Positions 1-8,954 of a stretch of DNA of 64,000 nt are shown here, in pieces. The stretch is from NCBI RefSeq assembly GCF_003814705.1, contig NZ_RKRA01000001.1:1550001-1614000 (forward strand), given 5' to 3'. Origin of the DNA: Georgenia muralis. GTDB taxonomy: Bacteria > Actinomycetota > Actinomycetes > Actinomycetales > Actinomycetaceae. The stretch's first letter is position 1. Each line of letters begins with the position of its first letter. Under the pieces are notes generated by a model. The model did not search any database and was not told the DNA's origin. It was given only the letters and a program-made list of their open reading frames with translations. Position numbers and translations under genes: made by a program.

Positions 1-1
1 G

Positions 2-1450
2 CAGGCGTTCTCCTCCTTCGACACCTACCTCGCCCCCTTCGTCCGCCTGGAGTCCCTGACCTACGACCAGGTCCACCAGCTCGTCCAGGAGTTCGTCTTC
101 AACCTCAACATCCCCTCGCGGTGGGGCACGCAGACCCCGTTCACCAACCTCACGATGGACTGGACCTGCCCGGCGGACCTCGCCGACCAGACCCCGCTCA
201 TCGGCGGGGAGCCGGTGGACTTCACCTACGGCGAGCTGCAGGCCGAGATGGACCTGCTCAACCGGGCCTTCATCGAGGTCATGTCCGACGGCGACGACGA
301 CGGGCGGGCGTTCACGTTCCCGATCCCGACGTACAACATCACCAAGGACTTCGACTGGGACACCCCCAACGCCGACCGGCTCTTCGCGATGACCGCGAGG
401 TACGGGCTGCCCTACTTCCAGAACTTCGTCAACTCCGAGCTCGACCCCGGCATGATCCGTTCGATGTGCTGCCGCCTCCAGCTGGACCTGCGCGAGCTGC
501 TCAAGCGGGGCAACGGGCTGTTCGGCTCGGCGGAGCAGACCGGCTCGCTCGGCGTCGTGACGGTCAACATGGCCCGGCTCGGATACCTCCATGCCGCCGA
601 CGAGGCCGGCCTGCTCGCCCGGCTCGACGAGCTCATGGAGATCGCCCGCGACACCCTCGAGCTCAAGCGCACGGTCATCCAGGAGCACATCGACGGCGGG
701 CTGTTCCCCTACACGCGGCGCTACCTCGGGACGCTGGAGAACCACTTCTCCACGATCGGCGTCAACGGCATGAACGAGATGGTCCGCAACTTCTCCCTCG
801 ACGCGTACGACATCACCGACCCTCGCGGGCACGCCCTGTGCGTGCGCGTGCTCGACCACGTCCGGACGCGGATGGTCGACTTCCAGGAGGGGACCGGGCA
901 CCTCTACAACCTCGAGGCGACGCCGGCCGAGGGCACCACGTACCGCTTCGCCAAGGAGGACCACAAGCGGTTCCCCGGCATCGTCCAGGCCGGCACCGAG
1001 GAGAACCCCTACTACACGAACTCCTCGCAGCTGCCGGTGGGGTTCACCGACGACCCGTTCGAGGCGCTCGAGCGGCAGGAAGAGCTGCAGGCCAAGTACA
1101 CCGGCGGCACGGTGCTGCACCTCTACATGTCCGAGCAGATCTCCACGGCACAGGCGTGCAAGGAGATCGTGCGACGCTCGCTGAGCACGTTCCGCCTGCC
1201 GTACATCACCATCACACCGACGTTCTCGATCTGCCCGGCCCACGGCTACCTCGCCGGGGAGCACACCCGGTGCGAGCGGTGCGGGGCCGCGTGCGAGGTG
1301 TGGACGCGGGTGATGGGCTACTTCCGCCCCGTCTCCTCCTTCAACATCGGCAAGAAGGGCGAGTACGCCGAGCGGGAGATGTTCACCGAGGCCGCCACCG
1401 GCACGAGGTCGAGCGTCGCCGACCTTCGCGCACCGGAGCCGGCTGCGTGA
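2..1450 (+). CDS. nrdD: Anaerobic ribonucleoside-triphosphate reductase, 3' part
   Basis: The reading frame is already open at base 2, so the 5' end lies outside the window; about 482 residues are visible. The enzyme makes deoxynucleotides from ribonucleotides without oxygen, using a glycyl radical. The C-terminus shows the family hallmarks: a CPAHG plus CERCG zinc-binding pair of Cys motifs (about residues 410-430 of the visible part), followed by the glycyl-radical loop RVMGYFRPVSSFNIGKK, with the radical Gly in VMGY. The gene ends in a GTGA overlap with the activase gene, so the two are translationally coupled. Recognition is firm; only the N-terminal ATP-cone and part of the barrel cannot be checked. 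Confidence 0.95.
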   Translation, partial: QAFSSFDTYLAPFVRLESLTYDQVHQLVQEFVFNLNIPSRWGTQTPFTNLTMDWTCPADLADQTPLIGGEPVDFTYGELQAEMDLLNRAFIEVMSDGDDDGRAFTFPIPTYNITKDFDWDTPNADRLFAMTARYGLPYFQNFVNSELDPGMIRSMCCRLQLDLRELLKRGNGLFGSAEQTGSLGVVTVNMARLGYLHAADEAGLLARLDELMEIARDTLELKRTVIQEHIDGGLFPYTRRYLGTLENHFSTIGVNGMNEMVRNFSLDAYDITDPRGHALCVRVLDHVRTRMVDFQEGTGHLYNLEATPAEGTTYRFAKEDHKRFPGIVQAGTEENPYYTNSSQLPVGFTDDPFEALERQEELQAKYTGGTVLHLYMSEQISTAQACKEIVRRSLSTFRLPYITITPTFSICPAHGYLAGEHTRCERCGAACEVWTRVMGYFRPVSSFNIGKKGEYAEREMFTEAATGTRSSVADLRAPEPAA

Positions 1451-2217
1451 CCGCGACGCTGACCGGGACCAGGAGGGGCGGGTCCGCGGCCGTGGCCCGC
1501 CCCTCGGGGCCGACGCGCGCGGACGACCTGCAGGTGGCGGGCCTGTCGCGGCTCTCCACCGTGGACTGGCCCGGCCGGCTCGCCGCGACGGTGTTCCTCC
1601 AGGGCTGCCCGTGGGACTGCGTCTACTGCCACAACGCCGACCTCATCGCCCCGCGCACCCCCGGCAGCATCCCCTGGGCGGAGGTGATGAGGTTCCTGGC
1701 CCGGCGCCGCGGGCTGCTCGACGCCGTCGTCCTCTCCGGCGGGGAGGCCACCCGCCAGCCGGGGCTGGTCTCCGCCGTCACCGAGGTGCGCGCGCTCGGC
1801 CTCGGTGTCGGCCTGCACACCGCGGGGGCCTACCCGCGCCGTCTCGCCGACGTCCTGCCGCTGGTGGACTGGGTCGGCCTGGACGTCAAGGCGCTGCCGG
1901 AGGACTACCCGGCTCTCGTGCGCCGGGCCGGCTCGGGAGCAACCGCCTGGGAGTCCCTCGACCTGGTGCTCGCGGCCGGTGTCGACCACGAGGTCCGCAC
2001 CACCATCCACCCGGGCTCGCCCGCGACCACCCACGCCGTGGAGATCGCGCGCCGGTGCCGCGACCTCGGCGTCCGCGCGTTTGCGCTCCAGCAGGCACGT
2101 GAGACCGGCGCGCGGCCCTTCCCTGCCCGCGCGCCGGGGTGGGACGACCGCGCCGCACTGCTCGCTGAGGAAATCGAGGCGCTCGGGTTCGAGGAGTTCA
2201 CCTACCGCCCGGCCTGA
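1447..2217 (+). CDS. nrdG: Anaerobic ribonucleotide reductase activating protein (radical SAM)
   Basis: 256 residues from a GTG that overlaps the nrdD stop by four bases (GTGA). It generates the glycyl radical on NrdD by reductive cleavage of S-adenosylmethionine. The radical-SAM cluster motif CPWDCVYC (Cys 54, 58, 61) is followed by the GGE motif (VLSGGEA, about residue 98) that contacts SAM. An N-terminal stretch of about 28 residues precedes the conserved LSTVDWPGRL region and is probably disordered. The length and the CxxxCxxC spacing fit the actinobacterial NrdG/PflA-like group. The neighbouring substrate protein makes the assignment secure. Confidence 0.93.
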   Translation: MTATLTGTRRGGSAAVARPSGPTRADDLQVAGLSRLSTVDWPGRLAATVFLQGCPWDCVYCHNADLIAPRTPGSIPWAEVMRFLARRRGLLDAVVLSGGEATRQPGLVSAVTEVRALGLGVGLHTAGAYPRRLADVLPLVDWVGLDVKALPEDYPALVRRAGSGATAWESLDLVLAAGVDHEVRTTIHPGSPATTHAVEIARRCRDLGVRAFALQQARETGARPFPARAPGWDDRAALLAEEIEALGFEEFTYRPA

Positions 2218-2316
2218 CCCGACTCTCCTGGCCGATCCGCCCCGCTCCGCCCGGCAGGTCCGCCGCCACACCCCGCCGCGATGCCCCGCGCGGCGACCTG
2301 GGGAACAATCGAGGGG

Positions 2317-3321
2317 ATGTCAACCAGAGTGATCGCCGGGCGCTACCAGCTCGACCAGAGGCTGGGCCGCGGCGGCATGGCCGAGGTGTGGCGCGGGATC
2401 GACCGCGTCCTGGGCAGGCGGGTCGCCGTCAAGACGGTCAGCCTCGCCGACGCGACCGACCCCACTCTGGAGGAGCGGCTACGCCGCGAGGCGGTGGCGA
2501 CGGCGGCCCTGGAGCACCCGGACATCGTCACCGTGCACGACGCGGGCGTCGACGGCGACACCGCCTACATCGTCATGGAGCGGCTGCGCGGCCAGGACCT
2601 CGCCGCCACCCTGCGCAGCGGCCCCCTGCCCCTGGGCGAGGCCCTGCGGGTCGGCAGCCGCGTGGCCGGGGCCCTCGCGGCCGCGCACGAGGTCGGGATC
2701 GTCCACCGGGACGTCAAGCCCGCCAACATCCTCGTCGACGGCGAGAAGGTCACCGTGGTCGACTTCGGCATCGCGGCGTTCGAGTACCAGACCGCGGCCT
2801 CCCTCGCGGCCCCGGGCACCACGCTCGGCACCGCCGAGTACATGGCGCCCGAGCAGGCTCGCGCGGAGGCCACCGCCACGCGCAACACCGACATGTACGC
2901 CTTCGGGTGCCTGCTCACCGCGATGGCGACCGGCCGGCCACCCTTCGTGGCGAGCCGGGCCGGCTCGGTGCTGCACCACCACGTCTACATCGAGCCGCCA
3001 CGCCTGAGCAGCCTCCTCGAGGGCGTCCCGGCCGGGCTCGACCAGCTGGTCGCCGAGCTCCTCGCCAAGGACCCGGACCGCCGTCCCTCCGCCACGGAGA
3101 CCGCCGAGGTCCTCGCAGCGCTCGCTGCGGCCGCCGCCCCACCTGGCTCCGGCACCGACGACGGACCCTCGAGGCTTCTCGGCGCAACCCGTGACGGGTT
3201 CTCCGACGCGCCCACCATGGCGCCGGACGCCGTCGCCGGACCGACCATGGCGCCGGACGCCGTCGCCGGACCGACGACCGGATCGGACGCGGTGCGGCCC
3301 CAGGAGCACCTCGGGCCCTGA
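2317..3321 (+). CDS. Ser/Thr protein kinase (Hanks type, soluble)
   Basis: 334 residues if started at ATG 2317; GTG 2329 is a good alternative because GAGGGG lies about 12 bases before it but abuts the ATG. Kinase landmarks are all present: glycine loop GRGGMAEV (17-24), Lys 39 in VAVK, catalytic HRDVKPANIL (130-139), DFG (149-151) and the activation-segment GTAEYMAPEQ. The catalytic domain ends near residue 275. The tail is Pro/Ala-rich and carries two copies of TMAPDAVAGP; its Thr residues could be autophosphorylation or FHA-binding sites (inference). No transmembrane helix or PASTA domain follows, so this is a cytosolic PknB-like kinase. Substrates cannot be deduced. It is convergent with the FUSC gene. 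Confidence 0.92.
   Translation: MSTRVIAGRYQLDQRLGRGGMAEVWRGIDRVLGRRVAVKTVSLADATDPTLEERLRREAVATAALEHPDIVTVHDAGVDGDTAYIVMERLRGQDLAATLRSGPLPLGEALRVGSRVAGALAAAHEVGIVHRDVKPANILVDGEKVTVVDFGIAAFEYQTAASLAAPGTTLGTAEYMAPEQARAEATATRNTDMYAFGCLLTAMATGRPPFVASRAGSVLHHHVYIEPPRLSSLLEGVPAGLDQLVAELLAKDPDRRPSATETAEVLAALAAAAAPPGSGTDDGPSRLLGATRDGFSDAPTMAPDAVAGPTMAPDAVAGPTTGSDAVRPQEHLGP
3214..3273 (+). repeat. Two tandem 30 bp copies in the kinase tail
   Basis: Two identical 30-base units (3214-3243 and 3244-3273) begin with accatggcgccggacgcc and encode the decapeptide TMAPDAVAGP twice; a partial third unit (acgaccgga..) follows. The unit length keeps the frame, so copy number can change without breaking the kinase. 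Confidence 0.9.
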
Positions 3322-3329
3322 GCGGACCG

Positions 3330-4460
3330 TCAGTGTCCGAGGTCGTCGGCCCGCCCCGCGGCCGCCTCGAGCGCCGCGACGGCCTCTGTCTGCGGAACGC
3401 CGGTAGCGCGCAGGACGTCGACAGCGGCGCTGCGCAGCTGTCCGACGAACACCGTTCGTGCCTGGGGCCCAGGCAGCTGGGCGGACGCCGTGGTGGCGGC
3501 GTCGAGGGCCAGCCGGCGCGCAACCTCGGCCCGGCCCGCTCCCTCCACCCAGCGGCGCAGCTCGTCCAGCGCCCCTACGAGCTCCTCGGTGGCGTGGGCG
3601 AGCCCTGCTCGTGGCTCAGGGTCGAGCTCGGCGTGGCGCACGACGTTGGCCGCCGCCCGGCACAGCCCGCGCGTGGTGGACACCATGACCGCCACCCGCG
3701 TCGCGACGCCCTCGGCGGCCTCGAGGCCCGCTCGTCGTCCGCGCCGCTCGGACGGGCGCCAGGCGACCCGCTCCCGGGTGGCGGCGAGCGCGTCGGCGAT
3801 CTCACCGCGGACGCCGTCCAGCGCTGCCGCGTCCTCCAGGGCTGCCTCCGCCTTGGCGAGCGAGCTGGTCCTGAGCGCCGCACCCACCCGCCCCACGACC
3901 GCCGCGAGGCGTCCGACGACGTCCCCGGTCACCGCCAGGGCCGCCCGGTGGGGGTCCGGTGCTGCGACGGCGTTGAGCACCACCGCCACCACGCCGCCCA
4001 CCAGCGCATCACCGAACCGGATCCACGGGCCGGTGTCGAGGTAGGGCACCAGGGCGACGACGACGACGGCCGCCACCGCCGCCTGGTTGGCGAGGAGCCC
4101 GCTCGGACGGACGACCACCGCCGCGGCCATGGCGACGAGCACCGCGACGGCGAGCTGCCACGGCCCGGTCCCCAGCCAGCGGGTGAGCAGGTCCGCCGCG
4201 AGGACCCCGAGAACCACGCCGACGGAGATCTCCGTCGCGCGGCGGACCCGCTGCCCGGCCGACAGACCCGTGGCGACCACCGCGGCGACGGGTGCGAACA
4301 CCGCGTTCTGCAGCCCGAACAGCGCCCCGGCGACGAGATAGGCGAGCCCGGCCGCCGTCGCCCCCAGCAGCAACGACGGGCCGTGCACGCGTAGCCGGCG
4401 CGCGGCCGTGGTGGCGACGGTCCCGGTCCGGTGCAGGGCGGCTGCGACGCTGCGGTGCAC
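3330..4460 (-). CDS. FUSC / aromatic acid exporter family membrane protein
   Basis: 376 residues. The N-terminal half holds about six hydrophobic helices in the tightly paired pattern of the FUSC/ArAE family (for example LLLGATAAGLAYLVAGALFG, and the stretch around AVAVLVAMAAAVVV and AAVAAVVVVALVPYL), followed by a cytosolic, helical, Arg/Ala-rich C-terminal half of about 200 residues. Family members export aromatic acids or other weak acids across the inner membrane. It is third in an operon behind a sugar-lactone oxidase and an ASRT-family protein (9 bases after the latter), so it may export a sugar acid or aldonate product; that link is inference. Confidence 0.82.
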   Translation of the reverse strand: MHRSVAAALHRTGTVATTAARRLRVHGPSLLLGATAAGLAYLVAGALFGLQNAVFAPVAAVVATGLSAGQRVRRATEISVGVVLGVLAADLLTRWLGTGPWQLAVAVLVAMAAAVVVRPSGLLANQAAVAAVVVVALVPYLDTGPWIRFGDALVGGVVAVVLNAVAAPDPHRAALAVTGDVVGRLAAVVGRVGAALRTSSLAKAEAALEDAAALDGVRGEIADALAATRERVAWRPSERRGRRAGLEAAEGVATRVAVMVSTTRGLCRAAANVVRHAELDPEPRAGLAHATEELVGALDELRRWVEGAGRAEVARRLALDAATTASAQLPGPQARTVFVGQLRSAAVDVLRATGVPQTEAVAALEAAAGRADDLGH

Positions 4461-4469
4461 GGCTCGAGC

Positions 4470-4853
4470 TCACCCGTCCACGGGCAGGCCCGAGGTGATG
4501 GCGACGCCGAGGGCGGCCTGGCTGGTGTCGAGGTGGCGCAGCTGCGCGACGACCGGCACGTCGCTGTCCAGGACGAGCCCGTACGCGACGCCCAGCGGCA
4601 CGGCCTGGGGGTCGATGAGGTCGTTGATGCGGACGTGACGCACCCGACGGGCGGGCACCGTCAGCCGGTAGGGCCCGACCGGGTCGCGGTCGGGGTGGTA
4701 GACGGTGAGCTCGACGCGGGCGTCGGCGCCGGCGCTGTTGAGCAGGCACAGCTCGTCTCGGCTCGTGAGCTCCGGCTCGTGTCCGGTGGTGCGCTCCGGC
4801 ACGTGGCCGGCGGCGAAGACCCAGGTGCGGCGTCCGAGCTCGCGGTCGGTCAT
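4470..4853 (-). CDS. Sensory-rhodopsin-transducer (ASRT) family protein
   Basis: 127 residues. The sequence matches the ASRT fold family (PF07100, known from the Anabaena sensory rhodopsin transducer): the landmarks ELTSRDELCLLNSAGADA, VELTVYHPDRDPVGPYRLTV, the basic R-R-V-R-H-V-R-I-N-D-L turn, and the late segment DVPVVAQLRHLDT all occur in order and at family spacing. No rhodopsin gene is nearby. The start overlaps the stop of the lactone oxidase (ATGA, 4850-4853), which indicates translational coupling and a joint role in carbohydrate metabolism rather than photosensing. Family assignment is strong; function is open (possibly a small ligand-binding or tetrameric accessory protein). Confidence 0.85.
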   Translation of the reverse strand: MTDRELGRRTWVFAAGHVPERTTGHEPELTSRDELCLLNSAGADARVELTVYHPDRDPVGPYRLTVPARRVRHVRINDLIDPQAVPLGVAYGLVLDSDVPVVAQLRHLDTSQAALGVAITSGLPVDG

Positions 4854-6058
4854 GACTCGTCCTCCAGGAGTGTGCGCAGGTACTCGGTGAGCAGCACGTC
4901 GCCGGGGTCCAGCCGGCGGCGGATGTCGGTGAAGGCGCCGAGGTCGGGGTACATCGCCCGGAGGTCCGGCGCCGTCCGCGTGTGCTTCTTGCCCCAGTGG
5001 GGGCGTCCGCCGTGCTCGAGCAGGAGCGGCTCCATGTCGCGGAAGTACGCCTCGTGGTCGAGGTCGGCGTTCTGCAGCAGCGCGATCGTCATGGTCGGCC
5101 GCCGGTGGGCGGTGCTCAGCATCGCCTCGTCCGGCGCCACGGTCCGCACCAGCAGCCGCCAGCCGACGGATGACCGATGTCGTTCCTTGACCCGTTCCCG
5201 CACCTCTCGAAAGGTCTCGAGCCCGTTCTCGCGAGGGAGGAGGTACTCCATCTCGTCGAAGCGGAGGTCCCGCTCGTTGGGGATGATCGTGTGGGCCGGC
5301 CCGGTCTCGTCCGCACGCAGGTGTCCGGGGGCGTCCAGGTCGCCCTCGTCACCAGGTTCGTCCATGACCCGCAGCTGGGCGAGGTCGCTGCGCGGGTACC
5401 AGTAGAAGTCGACGTGGCGGTGACGGGCGGCGAGCTCGTCGAGGTGCTCGAGCACCCAGTCGACGTGCGTGCACCAGTTGCGCCGGTGCAGCTGGTAGGC
5501 GCGGCGGACCCGCAGGGTCATCGACGTCATCACGCCCAGCGCGCCCAGCGAGACCTGGGTGGCCCGGAGGAGCTCGGTGTCGCCGTCGCCGGCTGTGCCG
5601 AACGCGAGCGTCCGGCCTGCACCGGTGACGAGCGTGCCACCGGCGAGGGCGGAGGAGAGGTTTCCCAACCTCTCACCCGTGCCGTGGGTCCCGGTGGCGA
5701 CGGCGCCGGCGATCGACTGGTAGTCGACGTCCCCCAGGTTCTCCAGCGCCAGCCCGACGTCGGCGAGGCCGTTGCACAGGTCGGACAGGCCGGTCCCGGG
5801 CAGGACCGTCACCAGCCCCGCGGCCGTGTCGTGCGCGACCAGTCCGGCGAGGTGCTCGAGCGAGACGAGGACGTCCGTCGTGGCGACGAGCGGGCTGGAG
5901 GAGTGGCCCGTGCCTACGGGCCGGAGCTTCCTCCCGTCGCGCGCGACCGCGCCGACGAGCTCGACCACCTCCTCGTGCGAGCGGGGCCGGGCGACCTGGG
6001 CCGGCGTGAAGCTCAGGCTTCCCGACCAGTTGGTCCACGGGCGCCCCGGTCGGACCAT
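4850..6058 (-). CDS. FAD-linked sugar-lactone oxidase (D-arabinono-1,4-lactone oxidase family)
   Basis: 402 residues from the ATG at 6058, which has GAGGGGAG upstream; the frame stays open further upstream but that part has no family resemblance. The FAD-binding PCMH domain covers about residues 10-180 with the motif PVGTGHSSS; its His is the position that carries covalent FAD in many VAO-family enzymes. ENLGDVDYQSIAGAVATGTHGTG is the second FAD-contact region (split here only for description). The C-terminal ALO domain ends with HWGKKHT, a conserved active-site segment. It oxidises aldonolactones or related polyols with O2 or another acceptor. It heads a three-gene operon with ASRT-family and FUSC proteins. 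Confidence 0.87.
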   Translation of the reverse strand: MVRPGRPWTNWSGSLSFTPAQVARPRSHEEVVELVGAVARDGRKLRPVGTGHSSSPLVATTDVLVSLEHLAGLVAHDTAAGLVTVLPGTGLSDLCNGLADVGLALENLGDVDYQSIAGAVATGTHGTGERLGNLSSALAGGTLVTGAGRTLAFGTAGDGDTELLRATQVSLGALGVMTSMTLRVRRAYQLHRRNWCTHVDWVLEHLDELAARHRHVDFYWYPRSDLAQLRVMDEPGDEGDLDAPGHLRADETGPAHTIIPNERDLRFDEMEYLLPRENGLETFREVRERVKERHRSSVGWRLLVRTVAPDEAMLSTAHRRPTMTIALLQNADLDHEAYFRDMEPLLLEHGGRPHWGKKHTRTAPDLRAMYPDLGAFTDIRRRLDPGDVLLTEYLRTLLEDES

Positions 6059-6251
6059 CGTCGCTCCCCTCGTTCCGCCCGTCGCCCCTACCCTGCGCCG
6101 TTCCCGGCCGTCGCGCACCCCGGGACCACGGGGGCGGCTCGGGGCGACCGGTCCTCGGACCGGAACGGTCCCCGCAGGACGTTTCCCGTGCGGCTCAGTA
6201 GGCTGACACACCGGCGCGGGGACAGACCGTAGCCCGGGGAGGGACGGCGCC

Positions 6252-7943
6252 GTGGTTGACGGGCACGCGATGGGCACGGCGCAGGGACCAGGTCCCGCTC
6301 GCGTCGACGCGCTCACCAGCGCCGAGCGCATCCTCGACTCGATCCCGACGGCGTTCTTCGCGCTGAGCCCTGACTGGCGGTTCACCTACGTCAACGCCGA
6401 GGCCGAGCGGCTCCTCGGCCGCCCCCGCCCCGAGCTGCTCGGTGGCGTGGTGTGGGAGCTCTTCCCCGCCGCCGTCGGCACCGACTTCGAGCGCCACTAC
6501 CGGGCCGCCATGTCCACCGGGGAACCCGCGAGCTTCGACGAGTTCTACCCCGCCCCGCTGGACACGTGGTTCGAGGTCCGGGCCTGGCCCACGCCGGAGG
6601 GACTGTCGGTGTACTTCATCGACGTCACCGTCCGTCGGCGGCTCCAGGAGGAGACCGAGCGGATCGCCCGGCGGGCGGCGCTGACCGCCTCGGTCACCAG
6701 CGACCTCTCCCGGACCCTCGACGCCGAGGAGGCGGTCGCTGCCCTGGCCCGCACACTGGTCCCGGTCCTGGCGGACTGGTGCGTCGTCACGCTCGCCGAC
6801 GTCGACGACGCGGGCCGGCAGGTCCTGCGCGACATCGGCTGGTGGCACCGGGACACCGAGGCCCTGCCGCTCGTGCGCGAGTACGCGTTCCACCGCCTCG
6901 CCTCGCTCACCGACCACTCGTTCCTTTACGAGGCGCTGCGCACGACCGACGTCATCCCCATCCCGACCGACGCCACCGCCCGGATCCAGTCGGTGCTGCG
7001 GCCGGGACGGGCCCACGAGCTCATCACCGAGCTCGCGCCGGATTCCGCGGCGGTGCTGCCGCTGCGCGGGCGGGGCCGGACCATGGGTGCCATCACGCTG
7101 TTCAACGGCCGCGGGCGCCCCGAGCTCGACGTCGAGGAGCTCGCCACCGCCCGGGACATCGCCGGCCGGGCCGGCATGGCGCTCGACAACGCCTACCTCT
7201 ACGCGCGGCAGCGGCGCGTCGCCGAGGAGCTCCAGCGCTCCTTCCTCACCGACCCGCCCGTCCTCGAGAAGCTCGAGGTCGCCGTGCGGTACGTGCCGGC
7301 CTCCGAGGCGGCCCGGGTGGGCGGGGACTGGTACGACGTCTTCCCCCACCCCGACGGCGAGACGGTCGTCGTCATCGGCGACGTCGCCGGGCACGACCTC
7401 CAGGCGGCCGCCGCGATGGGCCAGCTCCGGTCGCTCCTGCGCGGGATCGCCGTGAGCACCGAGCCGGGCCCCGCCCACATCCTCACCCTCGTCGACCGCG
7501 CGCTCGGCGTCCTCGGGCAGGACACGGTCGCCACCGCCGTCGTCATGACCCTGCGGCCGACGGCGGACGGTAGCGTCGTCGCGCGGTGGTCCAACGCCGG
7601 GCACCCGCCGCCCATGGTCATCGGTGCCGACGGAGCGGTGAGATCCCTCGACGCCCGCAGCCTCGTGCTCGGCATGGACACCGAGGCCCGGCGCGGCGAG
7701 CAGGAGATCACCCTCGAGCCCGGCGCCGCCGTGGTGCTCTACACCGACGGCCTGGCCGAACGGCGCGACCGCGGCCTGCGCGCCGGGCTGGACCACCTGC
7801 GCGCCGCGCTGACGGACCTGGCCGACCGCGGGGTCGAGGACCTGTGCGACGCGCTGCTGCTCCGCCTGCTCCCGCCGGAGCCGGAGGACGACATCGCGGT
7901 CGTGGTCGTCCGGGCGCCGGGCGGTCCGGCCGCGGACGGGTAG
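6252..7943 (+). CDS. PAS-GAF-PP2C (SpoIIE-type) serine phosphatase
   Basis: 563 residues from GTG 6252 with GGGGAGGGA about 8 bases upstream. The order of domains is: PAS (about 20-135, starts at ERILDSIPTAFFALSPDWRFTYV), GAF (about 150-325, contains VTLADVDDAGRQVLRDIGWW), and a SpoIIE/PP2C phosphatase (about 335-560) with the metal-binding signatures GGDWYDVF, VIGDVAGHD and the terminal EDDIAVVVV. Such proteins dephosphorylate anti-sigma-factor antagonists and thereby tune a general stress sigma factor in actinobacteria. No HATPase kinase domain and no STAS or anti-sigma gene is adjacent, so the partner is encoded elsewhere. The neighbours are transcribed divergently (upstream) and convergently (downstream). 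Confidence 0.93.
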   Translation: MVDGHAMGTAQGPGPARVDALTSAERILDSIPTAFFALSPDWRFTYVNAEAERLLGRPRPELLGGVVWELFPAAVGTDFERHYRAAMSTGEPASFDEFYPAPLDTWFEVRAWPTPEGLSVYFIDVTVRRRLQEETERIARRAALTASVTSDLSRTLDAEEAVAALARTLVPVLADWCVVTLADVDDAGRQVLRDIGWWHRDTEALPLVREYAFHRLASLTDHSFLYEALRTTDVIPIPTDATARIQSVLRPGRAHELITELAPDSAAVLPLRGRGRTMGAITLFNGRGRPELDVEELATARDIAGRAGMALDNAYLYARQRRVAEELQRSFLTDPPVLEKLEVAVRYVPASEAARVGGDWYDVFPHPDGETVVVIGDVAGHDLQAAAAMGQLRSLLRGIAVSTEPGPAHILTLVDRALGVLGQDTVATAVVMTLRPTADGSVVARWSNAGHPPPMVIGADGAVRSLDARSLVLGMDTEARRGEQEITLEPGAAVVLYTDGLAERRDRGLRAGLDHLRAALTDLADRGVEDLCDALLLRLLPPEPEDDIAVVVVRAPGGPAADG

Positions 7944-8011
7944 CCCCGCGGGAGCTAGGACGACCGCGCGCGAGCCGGCAGACCGCCGGTGAGTGGACGA
8001 CGCCGAGCGGC

Positions 8012-8389
8012 TCAGCCCCGCAGGAGCTTGCAGTTCGTGAACCCGGCGTCCGGGTCGAGCACGAAGCCCTCGAGGTAGGTCCCGTCGCCGACGAAGATGA
8101 TCCCGCCCGCCCCGACGACCTTGGACGCCGGGTGCTCGAAGTCGAAGTTGACGAGCATCCCGGGGCCGTTCACGCCGTCGTCGTACGGGGTGATCGACTC
8201 GATGAACCCGGTCTTGACGAGTGGCTGGGCGAAGTTGCCGCGGGTGGGGTCCGACAGGCCCGCCGGGAACGGGTTGCCGTGCTCGGAGCAGAACATGCCC
8301 GTGATCTCGTGCACGGTCGCCGTCGCGGGCTGGACCGCCAGGCCGACGAGGGCCGCTGTGCCGAGCAGGGTGAGGACGGTGCGCTTCAT
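8012..8389 (-). CDS. Small secreted protein of unknown function
   Basis: 125 residues. ATG 8389 has GAGGAG eight bases upstream. A Sec signal peptide is evident: MKR, a hydrophobic core TVLTLLGTAALVGLAV, then QPATATVHE with probable cleavage after the second ATA. The mature part of about 100 residues has two Cys (in GMFCSEH and TNCKLL) that could form a disulfide, is acidic and Gly-rich, and resembles no family I know. It is divergent from the short LuxR gene 99 bases away, so the two may be co-regulated. Confidence 0.75.
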   Translation of the reverse strand: MKRTVLTLLGTAALVGLAVQPATATVHEITGMFCSEHGNPFPAGLSDPTRGNFAQPLVKTGFIESITPYDDGVNGPGMLVNFDFEHPASKVVGAGGIIFVGDGTYLEGFVLDPDAGFTNCKLLRG

Positions 8390-8488
8390 GACGTCTCCTC
8401 GAGTCCGCCGGCGAGCGCCGGCTGCGCCCATTGTTCGCCCGGCGCCGCGCCCCGCCATCCGTAGGACTACGTAAACCGTACAAACCAC

Positions 8489-8944
8489 ATGGGGTCCACG
8501 AGGGGTGTCCCGTCGTCCGCGCTGCTGGCGCTCGCGCTGGGCCCCGACGCGCCGCCGGGTCTTCCCCGCTTCGAGGTCACCGGCTTCGAGGTGCGCGAGG
8601 ACGACGGCGAGATGGTCGTCGTCCTCCGGTTCCGCCTCCCGGCCGGTGACGGACCCGACATTGCGGGCGCCAATCTCCCGGCGCTCCGACTCCTCACCCC
8701 GCGGGAGCAGGTGGTGGCCGAGCTCGTGGCCGGCGGCCTGGCCAACGGAGCCATCGCTCGCCGTCTGGGCCTGAGCGTCCGCACGGTGACCAGCCACCTC
8801 GACCACGTCTACGCCCGGCTCGGGATTCACTCCCGTGCCTCGTTGGCCTCGCTCGTCACCGAGCTGCGGCTGTCCGGGCCCGCGGCGGCAGACCGGCGCC
8901 CGGCGCCGCCGGAGGCGACGCCGGGCGGACGGCTCAGCGGCTGA
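8489..8944 (+). CDS. Short LuxR-type HTH protein without receiver domain
   Basis: 151 residues. A GerE/LuxR helix-turn-helix spans about residues 68-130 (LTPREQVVAELVAGGLANG, then ARRLGLSVRTVTSHLDHVY, then RLGIHSRASLASLV). The N-terminal 65 residues are not a response-regulator receiver and contain no phospho-acceptor pattern I recognise. No Shine-Dalgarno precedes ATG 8489, which suggests a leaderless or weakly translated message, or a different start. The 99-base gap shared with the divergent secreted-protein gene includes an imperfect palindrome around ggactacgtaaaccgtac. Role: DNA-binding regulator of unknown target. Confidence 0.78.
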   Translation: MGSTRGVPSSALLALALGPDAPPGLPRFEVTGFEVREDDGEMVVVLRFRLPAGDGPDIAGANLPALRLLTPREQVVAELVAGGLANGAIARRLGLSVRTVTSHLDHVYARLGIHSRASLASLVTELRLSGPAAADRRPAPPEATPGGRLSG

Positions 8945-8954
8945 CCCGGGACGG

